Below are positions 10,173 through 20,450 of a DNA stretch of 64,000 bases, one piece after another. Below the pieces are notes generated by a model that was given only the letters and a program-made list of their open reading frames with translations, ran no database searches and was not told the origin of the DNA. Position 1 is the stretch's first letter; each line of letters opens with the position of its first letter. The stretch comes from Oceanisphaera psychrotolerans. GTDB lineage: Bacteria; Pseudomonadota; Gammaproteobacteria; Enterobacterales; Aeromonadaceae. A program made the translations under genes and the position numbers. Where the stretch lies: contig NZ_MDKE01000005.1 of the NCBI RefSeq assembly GCF_001870485.1, positions 1 through 64,000 of the forward strand. The letters are read 5' to 3'.

Positions 10173-10793
10173 TTACTGCGCCACATTGTTGAGATAATGG
10201 ATATCCATGCTGAACATGGCCAGCAACAGCGCGGCGGCGGCGGCGTAGAAACCGAAGGGGTCCTTTTTTTCGCAGCCGTCGACAAAGGGCGGCAGCCAGT
10301 CGATCAACAACTGGTTGGCCAGCTCGCGCTGCTGGTCCAGCAGCGCGATGCGTTCGGCTTCGTCGTCGGAGGTGGCGGCAGCCTGGGCCAGGGTGGCCAT
10401 CATTTCCAGCTGGTTGCAGGCGTTGAGCGGATCGTCGTCCTCTAGGCGGGTACCGTGCTGGTGCAGCAAGATGCTCATCATGATCATCGCCTCGTCTTCC
10501 GGTTGAGTCAGCGACGAGGTGTCGAGCAGCGAAGGCTGATCAAACAGGCGGCGATAGTGTTCGCTCAATTCGGCCTGGGGCTGAGCCAGTTGCAGTACCC
10601 GACCGGCTTGCCGGCGAAAGGCTTCGGCGGCCTCGTGCAGCGGATCCAGGGTAGCCAGACTGTCGAGGAAGGCATGCATGTCATAACCATCGAATTCGCA
10701 GATCTCGTCGTCGGCCAGCGGGGCGGCAAACAGGGCGGTAAACCAGTGATAAAGCTCGGCACGACGGTGCGAAGTAACCATGAAATCTTGCAT
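10173..10793 (-). CDS. TorD/DmsD-family molecular chaperone
   Basis: 206 residues, largely helical and acidic, matching the TorD-like redox-enzyme maturation chaperones that bind twin-arginine signal peptides or apo-molybdoenzymes in the cytoplasm. Features are the N-terminal RRAELYHWFTALFAAPL and a long acidic middle (DTSSLTQPEDEAMIM). No molybdoenzyme is encoded in this window, so its client is elsewhere or it has another role. The start at 10793 has GAGGAG just upstream; a second ATG 12 bases in is possible. It heads the run of five close genes down to yqaA. Confidence 0.8.
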   Translation of the reverse strand: MQDFMVTSHRRAELYHWFTALFAAPLADDEICEFDGYDMHAFLDSLATLDPLHEAAEAFRRQAGRVLQLAQPQAELSEHYRRLFDQPSLLDTSSLTQPEDEAMIMMSILLHQHGTRLEDDDPLNACNQLEMMATLAQAAATSDDEAERIALLDQQRELANQLLIDWLPPFVDGCEKKDPFGFYAAAAALLLAMFSMDIHYLNNVAQ

Positions 10794-11046
10794 ATTCTCC
10801 TCAACGGCTCCTGAGGGCCGGTCTAGCGACTAAAGCATCCATTCTATCGGGTTTAACGGCTATATCTACCCCGATTCCGGTGAACGTGGTGCTGTTTCGG
10901 TGTTGCATTCCCTTCAACTTTTTGTAAAATTTTCAACTTAAAGATAAATAAATGTTGTTAACTGGCGTCCGGGGCTAGGCCGAACCCGGCCTAAAGGGTA
11001 AACTCGGGATTTCAGTAAACACCCCCATGTGAGTCAGGAGAGACGG

Positions 11047-12300
<1,254 letters not shown>

Positions 12301-12323
12301 TTGCATACTGGTTGATGAATGAG

Positions 12324-12351
12324 AAAAACGGGGTCTTCGGACCCCGTTTTT
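12324..12351 (+). terminator. Rho-independent terminator of glyA
   Basis: The stem cggggtc (12329-12335) / gaccccg (12340-12346) is closed by a stable TTCG loop and flanked by A5 and T5 runs that extend the pairing. It lies 23 bases past the glyA stop. Confidence 0.93.
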
Positions 12352-12448
12352 GTACCCGGTCACAAACCAAGTTACAGCCGTGTTTCATTCTGGCAATCTG
12401 ATGCCTGCTTATTTACACTAACGACCGAATTCAGCCCATGGAGGCGCC

Positions 12449-12898
12449 ATGCACTGTCCCTTCTGTCACGCAACCGAAACCAAGGTCATCGACTCCCGCC
12501 TGGTGGGAGAAGGTTTGCAGGTGCGCCGTCGGCGGGAATGCAACGCCTGCAAGGAGCGCTTTACCACCTTCGAGAGCGCCGAACTGGTCATGCCAAAGGT
12601 GATCAAGACCACCGGTATTCGTGAGCCTTTCAACGAAGACAAGCTGGAAGCGGGTATGCAGCGGGCGTTGGAAAAACGCCCGGTCAGCACCGAAGCCATC
12701 GAGCAGGCGGTCAGCCACATCAAGTCCCAGTTGCGCGCCACCGGCGAGCGAGAAGTCAAATCAGAACTTATCGGCAACCTGGTGATGGAAGAGCTGAAAC
12801 AGCTCGACAAGGTAGCCTATATCCGTTTCGCCTCCGTTTATCGCTGTTTCGAAGACTTGCGCCAATTCGGCGAGGAAATAGCCCGACTGGAGCAATGA
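12449..12898 (+). CDS. nrdR: Transcriptional repressor NrdR
   Basis: 149 residues. NrdR represses ribonucleotide reductase genes by binding NrdR boxes according to ATP/dATP state. The N-terminal zinc ribbon is visible as MHCPFCH...ARRREC-x2-C (residues 1-35: CPFC and CNAC), followed by an ATP-cone domain (residues about 49-139) beginning [24 protein letters not shown] site lies 5-6 bases upstream. The gene ends directly against the ribD start, in the usual nrdR-ribD pair. Confidence 0.97.
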   Translation: MHCPFCHATETKVIDSRLVGEGLQVRRRRECNACKERFTTFESAELVMPKVIKTTGIREPFNEDKLEAGMQRALEKRPVSTEAIEQAVSHIKSQLRATGEREVKSELIGNLVMEELKQLDKVAYIRFASVYRCFEDLRQFGEEIARLEQ

Positions 12899-14029
12899 GT
12901 GTTTAATTCCGAAGATGCGCGCTGGATGTCCCGGGCGCTTGAACTGGCCCGGCGCGGGCGCTTTACCACCAGCCCCAACCCGTCGGTGGGCTGCGTTATC
13001 GTGCAAAACGGCATCCTGGTGGGCGAAGGCTATCACCAGCAAGCCGGCGGCCCCCACGCCGAGGTCTTTGCCCTGCGTCAGGCTGGCCCCGCGGCCAGAG
13101 GCGCCACCGCCTATGTGACCCTCGAACCCTGTTCCCATCACGGTCGTACCCCGCCCTGCGCTCAGGGGCTGATCGATGCCGGCGTGGCGCGGGTGGTGGC
13201 GGCCTCGGTGGATCCCAACCCCCGGGTGGCCGGTCGTGGTCTGGCCATGCTGACCGATGCTGGCATCGACGCCGAGGCCGGGCTGATGAGTGAGGCGGCC
13301 GAGGCCATCAATACCGGTTTCATGCACCGCATGCGCACCGGACTGCCCTTTGTCACCGTCAAGCTGGCCGCCAGCCTGGACGGCCGCACCGCCCTGGCCA
13401 ACGGCGAAAGCAAGTGGATCACCGGTCCCGCCGCCCGTCGTGACGTACAACGTCATCGCGCCCTGAGCTGCGCCACCCTGTCCGGCGCCGATACGGTGCT
13501 GACCGACGATGCCAGCCTCAATGTACGCTGGGACGAATTGCCCGAGTCGGTGCAGGCAGGCTATTCGGAAGCCGGGAGCGCTGCATCGGCGTTACGCCAG
13601 CCGCTGCGGGTGATCATCGATACCCGCAATCGTCTGACCCCCGGTCTCAAGCTGTTCGCCCAGCCCGGCCCGATACTGTTGCTGCGCGGAGAAATCACCG
13701 GCGGCCTGGGCGAGCAGGTGGAAGAATGCGTGCTGCCATTGGCAGACAATGGCCGGCTCGACCTGCCGCTGTTGCTGGCCGAGCTGGGCCGCCGTCAGGT
13801 TAATCACCTGTGGGTAGAAGCGGGGGCTCGCCTCAGTGGTGCCCTGCTGAGCGCGGCACTGGTGGGCGAACTGGTGTTGTATCAGGCGCCCAAATTGATG
13901 GGGACTGCCAGCCGCGGGCTGTTCGAGCTGCCTGAACTGACCGCCATGAGCCAGGTGCCGGAGCTTGAGTGGCGTGACTGCCGCCGGGTGGGCACCGATC
14001 TTAAACTGACCGCAAGGGTAAAAAACTGA
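12899..14029 (+). CDS. ribD: Bifunctional pyrimidine deaminase/reductase RibD
   Basis: 376 residues. It catalyses two riboflavin steps: deamination of the diaminopyrimidine product of GTP cyclohydrolase II, then NADPH reduction of the ribosyl side chain. The N-terminal deaminase domain (about 1-145) has the zinc motif PHAEVFAL and TLEPCSHHGRTPPC. The reductase domain (about 150-376) begins VTVKLAASLDGRTAL. The start is GTG, set directly after the nrdR TGA (12896-12898), with GGAG 8 bases upstream; the next ATG would trim conserved N-terminal residues. It overlaps ribE by one base. Confidence 0.96.
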   Translation: MFNSEDARWMSRALELARRGRFTTSPNPSVGCVIVQNGILVGEGYHQQAGGPHAEVFALRQAGPAARGATAYVTLEPCSHHGRTPPCAQGLIDAGVARVVAASVDPNPRVAGRGLAMLTDAGIDAEAGLMSEAAEAINTGFMHRMRTGLPFVTVKLAASLDGRTALANGESKWITGPAARRDVQRHRALSCATLSGADTVLTDDASLNVRWDELPESVQAGYSEAGSAASALRQPLRVIIDTRNRLTPGLKLFAQPGPILLLRGEITGGLGEQVEECVLPLADNGRLDLPLLLAELGRRQVNHLWVEAGARLSGALLSAALVGELVLYQAPKLMGTASRGLFELPELTAMSQVPELEWRDCRRVGTDLKLTARVKN

Positions 14030-14682
14030 TGTTTACCGGAATAGTGGAAGCCACAGGCATACTGGCCGACATTCGCCGCCAGGGTAATGAGTCGGTGATC
14101 CGTATTCATTGCCCCCGGCTGGACCTGTCGGATGTGAAGCTTGGCGACTCCATCGCCACCAACGGCGTCTGTCTGACCGTGACCGAGCTGGGCACGGATT
14201 ACTACTGTGCCGATGTGTCCGGCGAAACCATCGACCGTACCGGTTTTGCCGGCTATCGCACCGGTCAGGCGGTAAATCTGGAAAAAGCGCTGCTGGCCAC
14301 CAGCCGGCTGGGCGGCCATATCGTGTCCGGCCATGTGGACGGGGTGGGCAGGATCACCCGCCGCTCGGTACTGGGCAGCAGCATAGAGCTGTGGGTCGAG
14401 GCGCCCGCCGGCCTGGCGCGTTATATCGCCGAAAAAGGCTCCATTACCGTGGACGGCATCAGCCTCACGGTCAACGATGTGGACGGCGCGGCCTTTAAAC
14501 TGACCCTGGTGCCCCATACATTAAAGGAAACCACCCTCGACAACTGGCGGCCGGGCCGTCAGGTAAACCTTGAGGTGGATATTATTGCCCGCTATCTTGA
14601 ACGTCTGCTGACCGCTGCGTCCGAGCCGCAACAGGGTGGACTGACGCTGGCGACCCTGGCCGCCAGCGGTTTTGTGAAATAA
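14029..14682 (+). CDS. ribE: Riboflavin synthase
   Basis: 217 residues with two tandem lumazine-binding domains, each starting with the typical turn (MFTGIVEATG at residue 1, and GHIVSGHVDGVG near residue 100). It dismutates two 6,7-dimethyl-8-ribityllumazine molecules to riboflavin and the pyrimidine. The start overlaps the ribD stop as TGATG, so translation is coupled. ribBX follows 31 bases later. Confidence 0.96.
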   Translation: MFTGIVEATGILADIRRQGNESVIRIHCPRLDLSDVKLGDSIATNGVCLTVTELGTDYYCADVSGETIDRTGFAGYRTGQAVNLEKALLATSRLGGHIVSGHVDGVGRITRRSVLGSSIELWVEAPAGLARYIAEKGSITVDGISLTVNDVDGAAFKLTLVPHTLKETTLDNWRPGRQVNLEVDIIARYLERLLTAASEPQQGGLTLATLAASGFVK

Positions 14683-14713
14683 GCGGTCTCGTTAGATTAC
14701 AAGGGAGAACCCC

Positions 14714-15823
14714 ATGGCTTTAAGCAGTACCCAGGAAATCATCGACGATATCCGTCAGGGCAAAATGGTCATCCTGATGGACGATGAAGACCGGGAAAAC
14801 GAAGGTGACTTGATCATGGCTTCCGAGCACGTGCGCCCGGAAGACATCAATTTCATGGCCAAATACGGCCGGGGCCTGATTTGCCTGACCCTGACCGAAG
14901 CCCGTTGCCGCCAGCTGGATATTCCCCAAATGGTCAGCCGCAACACCGAGCAGTTTTCCACCGCTTTTACCGTCTCGATCGAGGCCGCGGCAGGGGTAAC
15001 GACCGGCATTTCCGCCGCCGACCGCGCCCATACGGTACAGACCGCCGTGGCCAAGGAAGCCAAGCCTGCGGATCTGGTGCAGCCGGGGCATATCTTTCCG
15101 CTCAAGGCCCAGAACGGTGGGGTGCTGACCCGTGCCGGTCATACCGAGGCCGGCTGTGATCTGGCGCGGCTGGCCGGCCTGGAGCCCTCGTCGGTCATCG
15201 TCGAGATCCTCAATGAAGACGGCACCATGGCCCGTCGCCCGGATCTGGAAGTCTTCGCCGAACAGCACGGTATCAAGCTCGGTACCATCGCCGATCTCAT
15301 CGAATACCGTAACCAGAACGAAACCACCATCGAGCAGGTGGCGCGTTGCAATCTGCCCACCGAATACGGTGACTTCGAGCTGGTGACCTTCCGCGACACC
15401 ATCGACAATCAGGTGCATTTCGCGCTGAAAAAGGGCGAGATCAAACCCGAGGTACCGGCACTGGTGCGGGTGCATATCCACGATATGTTCACCGACGTTC
15501 TGATGACCGACCGTCACTCGGCCCGGACCTGGCCGCTGGGCAAATCGATGGCCCGCATCGCCGATGAAGGCGGTGTACTGGTGATACTGGGACGGGAAGA
15601 AACCCCGGATCACCTGTTGTCGCTGGTACGCCAGTTCGAGGCGGTGGACCGCGGTGAACGTCTCGAAGGTGCCAAGCGCCAGGGCACTTCCCGCCGGGTC
15701 GGCGTTGGCTCGCAGATACTGCAGGCCATGGGTGTCGGCAAGATGAAGCTGCTCAGTTCGCCCAAGCGCTACCATGCACTGTCCGGCTTCGGCCTGGAAG
15801 TGGTCGATTACATCATCGACTGA
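14714..15823 (+). CDS. ribBX: DHBP synthase fused to a degenerate GTP cyclohydrolase II-like domain (RibBX)
   Basis: 369 residues. The N-terminal half (1-about 205) is a complete 3,4-dihydroxy-2-butanone 4-phosphate synthase: acidic loop [36 protein letters not shown] and [19 protein letters not shown]. The C-terminal half (about 206-369) aligns with GTP cyclohydrolase II, but the zinc-cysteine region reads [20 protein letters not shown]-like residues (near 255-275) with none of the three Cys ligands, and the GQEGR-type catalytic stretch is replaced by LGREETPD. It should therefore have RibB but not RibA activity. This matches the RibBX variant described in Proteobacteria; a separate ribA is expected elsewhere. 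Confidence 0.92.
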   Translation: MALSSTQEIIDDIRQGKMVILMDDEDRENEGDLIMASEHVRPEDINFMAKYGRGLICLTLTEARCRQLDIPQMVSRNTEQFSTAFTVSIEAAAGVTTGISAADRAHTVQTAVAKEAKPADLVQPGHIFPLKAQNGGVLTRAGHTEAGCDLARLAGLEPSSVIVEILNEDGTMARRPDLEVFAEQHGIKLGTIADLIEYRNQNETTIEQVARCNLPTEYGDFELVTFRDTIDNQVHFALKKGEIKPEVPALVRVHIHDMFTDVLMTDRHSARTWPLGKSMARIADEGGVLVILGREETPDHLLSLVRQFEAVDRGERLEGAKRQGTSRRVGVGSQILQAMGVGKMKLLSSPKRYHALSGFGLEVVDYIID

Positions 15824-15836
15824 TCAGCTGTATCGG

Positions 15837-15865
15837 CTGCCGCCCCCCGGGCGGCAGTTTTCTTT
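15837..15865 (+). terminator. Terminator after ribBX
   Basis: Perfect 8-bp stem ctgccgcc (15837-15844) / ggcggcag (15850-15857), loop CCCCG, followed by ttttcttt. It cuts the rib operon here, before the sia genes. Confidence 0.9.
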
Positions 15866-16112
15866 ATCTTGCCGTTTTTTCGCCTGCTTCCTTCTTCCTG
15901 TTCATCCTGCCTCGGTACGATCATCCCGGTGTTATCTTCACCATCGATAAGCACTGCCGGAACCGATTCAAATAAATCCGCCTGTTCAGGGCGAGTAATT
16001 CGTTACAATCTGTCGCCTTTTCTGGTTATTGGATTGAGTTTTCATGCCGTTGCGTCAACAATAGCGAACAGAGCGAAGGGAATAACGACAGTAAAAGAGC
16101 AAAGGGAAAACA

Positions 16113-18118
16113 ATGGCTATCTGGGGCAGGGGACTGCGCGCTAAATCCATATGGGCACTGTTGATCGCCTGCCTGCTGGCCTTTATTCCGGCGGGCGGCA
16201 TCGGCTGGCAGGTGATGGCCGGGGTGCAGGAACATTTTGGCAAGGCCTATGCCCGCAATTTTACCCAGCTTAACCGGCAGAACATTCTGGTGCCGCTGTC
16301 CCGGGATCTGGCGCTGGCCCGGCGTTTTGCCGACTCGGTGCTCATGCGGCAATGGTTGCAGAACGAGCACGACGAGCAGAACAAAACCCTGCTGTTTCGT
16401 GAGGCCGAGGCTTTGCCGAGGACTTCAGCAGTCATTCCTTCTTCGTGATCGGCGCCGAGTCACGCGGCTATTACTACCATGATCCCGATACCCCTCTCAG
16501 CCGCGAACCGCAATATCGGCTCAATCCCGACAATCCCGACGACCGCTGGTTTTTCAATACACTGGCCAGCGGCGACAGGTTCAACATCAATGTCAACAGA
16601 GATACCCGTCTGGAAACGACCCGGGTCTGGCTGAACGTGCTGGTGCAAGAGCAGGGCCGGGTGCTCGGGCTGGCCGGCACCGGTATCGATTTGACCCGTT
16701 TTATCGAGCACTTTATCAACACCGATGAGGCCGGCGTCACGCCGATGATCATCGACGAGCAAGGCGCTTTTCAGGCGCACCCGGACAGCACGCTGATTGC
16801 CCTGGGCTCGGCCACCGGTGCCGATGCCGAGCGTCGAACCTTGCCGGCTCAGCTTGCCGATACCGGCCAGCGGCAACGGTTGCAGGAATTGATGGCACAA
16901 GCCAGGGCGGAGCCCGACAGCGTCGGCATCGACTGGCTTACCCTGAGCGGGCGGCGTCAGTTGCTGGCCCTCAGCTTCATGCCCGAACTCGGCTGGTATG
17001 TGGTGACGGCGGTCGATCCCGGCGCCGCCCGGGTGCTGGAGGAGGGCTGGATCAATACGGCCCTGCTGGCCTTTGTGATGATGCTGGCGGTGTTGCTGCT
17101 GGCGCTGGCCTATGCGGTTGAACGACTGATGCTGACCCCGCTGCGACGGTTGCAGGGCTCGGCCACCGCCATTGCCCAGGGGCGTTATGATGTTGCTTTG
17201 CCGCCGCCATCGGGGGACGAAATCGGTGATCTCAGTGCCGCCTTCGGGGTGATGGCAAGCAAGGTGCAGGCCCATACTGCAGAGTTGGAACAGAAGGTGC
17301 GCAGCCGTACTCACGAGCTGGAAGAAGCCAACCAGAAAATGCGTCTGGCGAACCAGCAGATCAACGATTCCATCGATTATGCCAGCCTGATCCAGCGGGC
17401 CATTCTGCCGGATCACCAGCTGACCCAGATGCTGGGCGAACATCATTTCGTACTCTGGCATCCGCGTGATGTGGTGGGCGGCGATTTCTATATCTTTCAC
17501 CCCGGCGAGCGGGGACGCTTTCTGGTCGGCGTGGTGGACTGCGCCGGCCACGGGGTGGCGGGCGCGCTGATGACCATGCTGGCGCGGGCGGCGCTGGATC
17601 ATGCCATTCGCGAGCAGGGGATAGACTCACCGGCGTCTATACTGCGACTGGCCGATCAGATCCTGAAAGGCATGCTGCAGGACGGCGAGTTGCCGCGCGG
17701 GCTGGCGACCAACATGGACGTGGGCCTGGCCAGTGTGGTTCCGGACCGGCAGCAACTGGTTTTTTCCGGTGCCAAGATGTCGCTCTATCACAGTGATGGG
17801 GAGCGGGTGGAAGAGCTCAAGGGCAGCCGGCGAACCCTGATGGATCGCCGGGACGCCTATTTTGAAGATCAAGTGATTGAACTGCAGCGCGACCATATTT
17901 ATTACCTGGCCACCGATGGATATCTGGATCAGGCCGGCGGCAGCAAGGGCTTTGGGCTGGGCAGCAGCCAGTTCCGCGAGCTGTTGCTGACCCATTCACG
18001 CCTGCCGCTGGCAGAGCAGGCCAGGGCGCTCAAGCAGGCACTGGATGATTACCGGGGTACGCATCCGCAGCGGGACGACATGACCCTGCTCGCGTTTAAA
18101 GTCGATTCGTTTAAATAA
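16113..18118 (+). CDS. siaA: SiaA-like membrane PP2C phosphatase with HAMP domain (frameshift at about 16411)
   Basis: The first frame (16113-16448) gives a membrane segment (residues 13-33) and the start of an extracytoplasmic sensor. The reading then continues one frame back (through 18118) with the rest of the sensor, a second membrane segment, a HAMP linker (PLRRLQGSATAIAQGRYDVA), a coiled coil and a SpoIIE/PP2C phosphatase domain with metal-binding motifs VVGGDFYIF, VVDCAGHGVAGALM, YLATDGYLDQ and RDDMTLLAF. Adding one G at gaggccgagg|c (16409-16411) restores REAEGFAEDFSSHSFF and a 668-residue protein, the size of Pseudomonas SiaA. SiaA dephosphorylates SiaC to switch on SiaD. AAGGGA precedes the ATG. 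Confidence 0.85.
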
Positions 18119-18128
18119 GGATATTGAT

Positions 18129-18671
18129 ATGCTGTCCATTGACCTGCTGTCGATAAGAGAACAGTTTAATCAGAATCAGATACTATTGTGTTTCAACGGA
18201 CCTATTTCCCGCAGTCTGATTGAAGAAATAGGTAATGCGCTGAAAAACTACCTGCAGGCGGAGAAGGCGCTTCCCGCTGCGGCGATGGACGTGTTCGGGG
18301 TTTACATCGAACTGACCCAGAATATCCGCCACTACGCCACCCGCGCGGCATACTCTGAAACCGAAGGGTCGGCCACGGTGGTGGTGGCCCGCAGCGACGA
18401 AGGCCACTATATGGTACTGGCCGGTAACCAGGTAGAACTGGATGATGGTCGGGCCCTGTGCCGTCGCATCGAGCAACTGGCCGAGATGGATAAAGCCGAG
18501 TTGAAGGCGGCTTACAAGACCCAGCTACGTCAGCCTCGAATGACGAACGACCATAGTGGCGCCGGGCTGGGTCTGCTCGATGTGGCTCGCAAGTCGTCTC
18601 GTCCGATGGCGGCGAAACTGGTCGAGACCGGTGAGGGCCGGGGTTTTTTCAGTCTGTTGGCGGTGATATGA
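18129..18671 (+). CDS. siaB: SiaB-family protein kinase (DUF6272)
   Basis: 180 residues of the SiaB type. The family has a GHKL/histidine-kinase-like ATP fold: ELTQNIRHYATR is the N-box-like helix (about residues 60-73) and NDHSGAGLGLLDVARKS the G-box-like loop (near 140-158). In Pseudomonas aeruginosa, SiaB phosphorylates SiaC on a threonine and opposes SiaA. It starts 10 bases after siaA and overlaps siaC by ATGA (18668-18671), so the four sia genes are coupled. Confidence 0.87.
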   Translation: MLSIDLLSIREQFNQNQILLCFNGPISRSLIEEIGNALKNYLQAEKALPAAAMDVFGVYIELTQNIRHYATRAAYSETEGSATVVVARSDEGHYMVLAGNQVELDDGRALCRRIEQLAEMDKAELKAAYKTQLRQPRMTNDHSGAGLGLLDVARKSSRPMAAKLVETGEGRGFFSLLAVI

Positions 18672-19069
18672 GCACGAAATCGGAAGCGGTTATGAAGTCA
18701 TTAAACATTACTGGTAGTCAGTCTACCCCCACCATTTTCTGCGACCCGGACAGCGGCGTGATGACGATGCAGGGGGACTCGTATCCCGAAAACTCGTTCG
18801 AGTTCTTCGGGGAAGTGATCGAATGGGTCGAACAGTTTCTGCATCACTCCGAGATACCGCTGCAACTGGAACTGCGGCTGATTTACATGAATACCAGCAG
18901 CGTCAAGGCGATGATGGACATCTTCGATATGCTGGAAGCGGCCTTTGGGCGGGGGCGCGAGGTCAGGGTGCGCTGGTGTTACGACCCGGATAACGAGCGG
19001 GTGGTGGAGCTGGCCGAAGAATTCAAGGAAGACTGTACCTTTCCCTTCGATATCGTACCTCATGACTGA
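18668..19069 (+). CDS. siaC: SiaC, phospho-switch partner of diguanylate cyclase (DUF1987)
   Basis: 133 residues from the ATG overlapping siaB, or 125 from the inner ATG at 18692 (MKSLNITGSQSTPTIF), which fits the family N-terminus better. Motifs are SMQGDSYPENS-like (TMQGDSYPENSFEFFG) and LIYMNTSSVKAMMDIFDMLE. Counting from the inner start, the Thr of NTSS is residue 68, the position phosphorylated by SiaB in P. aeruginosa. Unphosphorylated SiaC binds and activates SiaD. It ends ACTFPFDIVPHD-like and overlaps siaD by 8 bases. Confidence 0.87.
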   Translation: MSTKSEAVMKSLNITGSQSTPTIFCDPDSGVMTMQGDSYPENSFEFFGEVIEWVEQFLHHSEIPLQLELRLIYMNTSSVKAMMDIFDMLEAAFGRGREVRVRWCYDPDNERVVELAEEFKEDCTFPFDIVPHD

Positions 19070-19847
19070 CCGGCTCCCTGACGATACCGAACTGGAGCGG
19101 CTGCTGGCGGATCCCGAACACCGGGATAACCCGCTGCTCCCGCTGCTCAGCCTGTTACTGGAGCGGGACAGGGAACAGCGAGCCCGGTTGGAACGGTTGC
19201 TGCGCATTTCCGACTGCAGCTACGACATGGCCCGCGGTCAGACTCAGGATCTGTTGCAGCAATACGACAGGCAATTGCGGCGGCTGGAAAAAATTACCCG
19301 CATCTCCGACCGTTATCAGCGCAACCTGCTCGAGCTTAACGAGCAGCTGAAAAAAGCCGCACTGCGGGATCCGCTGACCGGGCTGGCCAATCGACGACTG
19401 CTGATGGAGCGGCTGCACGAGGAGCTGGAGCGGTGCCGCCGAGGCAGAGAGCCATTCACTCTGGTGATGCTGGACGCCGATCATTTCAAGCGCATCAACG
19501 ACGCCTTCGGTCATGATATGGGGGATCGGGTGCTGTGCATGATGGCCGATACCATTTCCCGGCAACTGCGCGATTACGATCTCTGTGCGCGCTGGGGCGG
19601 CGAGGAATTCATGCTGTTGTTGCCCAATACCGGACTGGAGCAGGCGACCAGTATGGTGGAAAGGGTCATGGAGGCGGTACGAGCCCTGCGACTGGAGGGA
19701 GACGAGCAGATCCAGCTCAGCGTCAGTGCAGGGCTGAGCACCTACCGCCCCGATGAAGCTATTGATCTCACCATCTACAGGGCAGACAGTGCACTGATCC
19801 GGGCCAAGCAGAATGGGCGGGATCGGTTGCAGGTGGCGCAACGCTAG
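19062..19847 (+). CDS. siaD: SiaD diguanylate cyclase
   Basis: 261 residues, cytoplasmic. The N-terminal about 95 residues form a helical stalk/SiaC-binding region, followed by a GGDEF domain from DPLTGLANRRLLMERL. The active site is RWGGEEFMLLLPN, with an RDYD inhibitory (RxxD) site five residues before it, so product inhibition by c-di-GMP is likely. The enzyme makes c-di-GMP when bound by dephosphorylated SiaC, promoting aggregation and biofilm in Pseudomonas. The ATG at 19062 overlaps siaC by 8 bases; a longer frame upstream lies within siaC. Confidence 0.9.
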   Translation: MTDRLPDDTELERLLADPEHRDNPLLPLLSLLLERDREQRARLERLLRISDCSYDMARGQTQDLLQQYDRQLRRLEKITRISDRYQRNLLELNEQLKKAALRDPLTGLANRRLLMERLHEELERCRRGREPFTLVMLDADHFKRINDAFGHDMGDRVLCMMADTISRQLRDYDLCARWGGEEFMLLLPNTGLEQATSMVERVMEAVRALRLEGDEQIQLSVSAGLSTYRPDEAIDLTIYRADSALIRAKQNGRDRLQVAQR

Positions 19848-19891
19848 TTGTCGCCGCGTTTTCATCGACACCGCATACGGATTGATAGCAA

Positions 19892-20449
19892 ATGGCAACA
19901 CGACTGGGACCGAGCAATTTTATCTACATGCCCTGGAAAAACGGCGGCGGCGTCACCCGGGAGCTGTATCGTCTGCCCGGTGAGCCGGGTACCGATTTCG
20001 GCTTGCGGGTGTCGATGGCCCGTGTGGGGCAAAGTGGCCCCTTTTCTTTCTTTCCCGGCATCGACCGTATCCTGATGCTGGTAGACGGCGCCGGCTTCGA
20101 GCTGGACATGAACGGCTCGAAGCAAACGCTGGATACTCCCTTCGTGCCGATGGCCTTTTCCGGCGAAGAGGCGGTGAGGTGCCGCTTGTTGAACGGTGAG
20201 TGTCTGGACTTCAATGTGATGAGCGACCGCCGCTGGGGCCGAGCCGGAGTGCAGGTGCATGAGCTGGCACCGGGACAGATTTATCGTTGCAACAGCGTGA
20301 CGCCACGTTTGTTGTATCGTCATTCGACGGGCCAGAGCGCCGAGCCCGAGTTATGGGTACTGGCACCGGGAGACAGCCTGGATCTGGCTGCCGACGAGCA
20401 GGGCAGCATCCTGGTCGATATCACCCTTTATCCTCTGAACGGAGCCTGA
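19892..20449 (+). CDS. HutD/Ves family protein
   Basis: 185 residues of the HutD/Ves bicupin family. The signature MPWKNGGGVTRELYRLP is near the N-terminus, followed by FSFFPGIDRILMLVDG. HutD is linked to histidine utilisation in some bacteria and Ves to cold growth in E. coli; the biochemical role is unclear. No hut genes lie nearby. The esterase gene starts 1 base after its stop, suggesting co-transcription. Confidence 0.85.
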   Translation: MATRLGPSNFIYMPWKNGGGVTRELYRLPGEPGTDFGLRVSMARVGQSGPFSFFPGIDRILMLVDGAGFELDMNGSKQTLDTPFVPMAFSGEEAVRCRLLNGECLDFNVMSDRRWGRAGVQVHELAPGQIYRCNSVTPRLLYRHSTGQSAEPELWVLAPGDSLDLAADEQGSILVDITLYPLNGA

Positions 20450-20450
20450 G

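Noticed and set aside
14683-14713. FMN riboswitch before ribBX
   Set aside because: Only 31 bases separate ribE and ribBX, and no RFN-like conserved core is seen here or upstream of ribD or ribH.
16400-16420. Programmed frameshift in siaA
   Set aside because: No slippery heptamer with a following structure, and the same type of loss occurs in unrelated genes including dxs; a sequence error is simpler.
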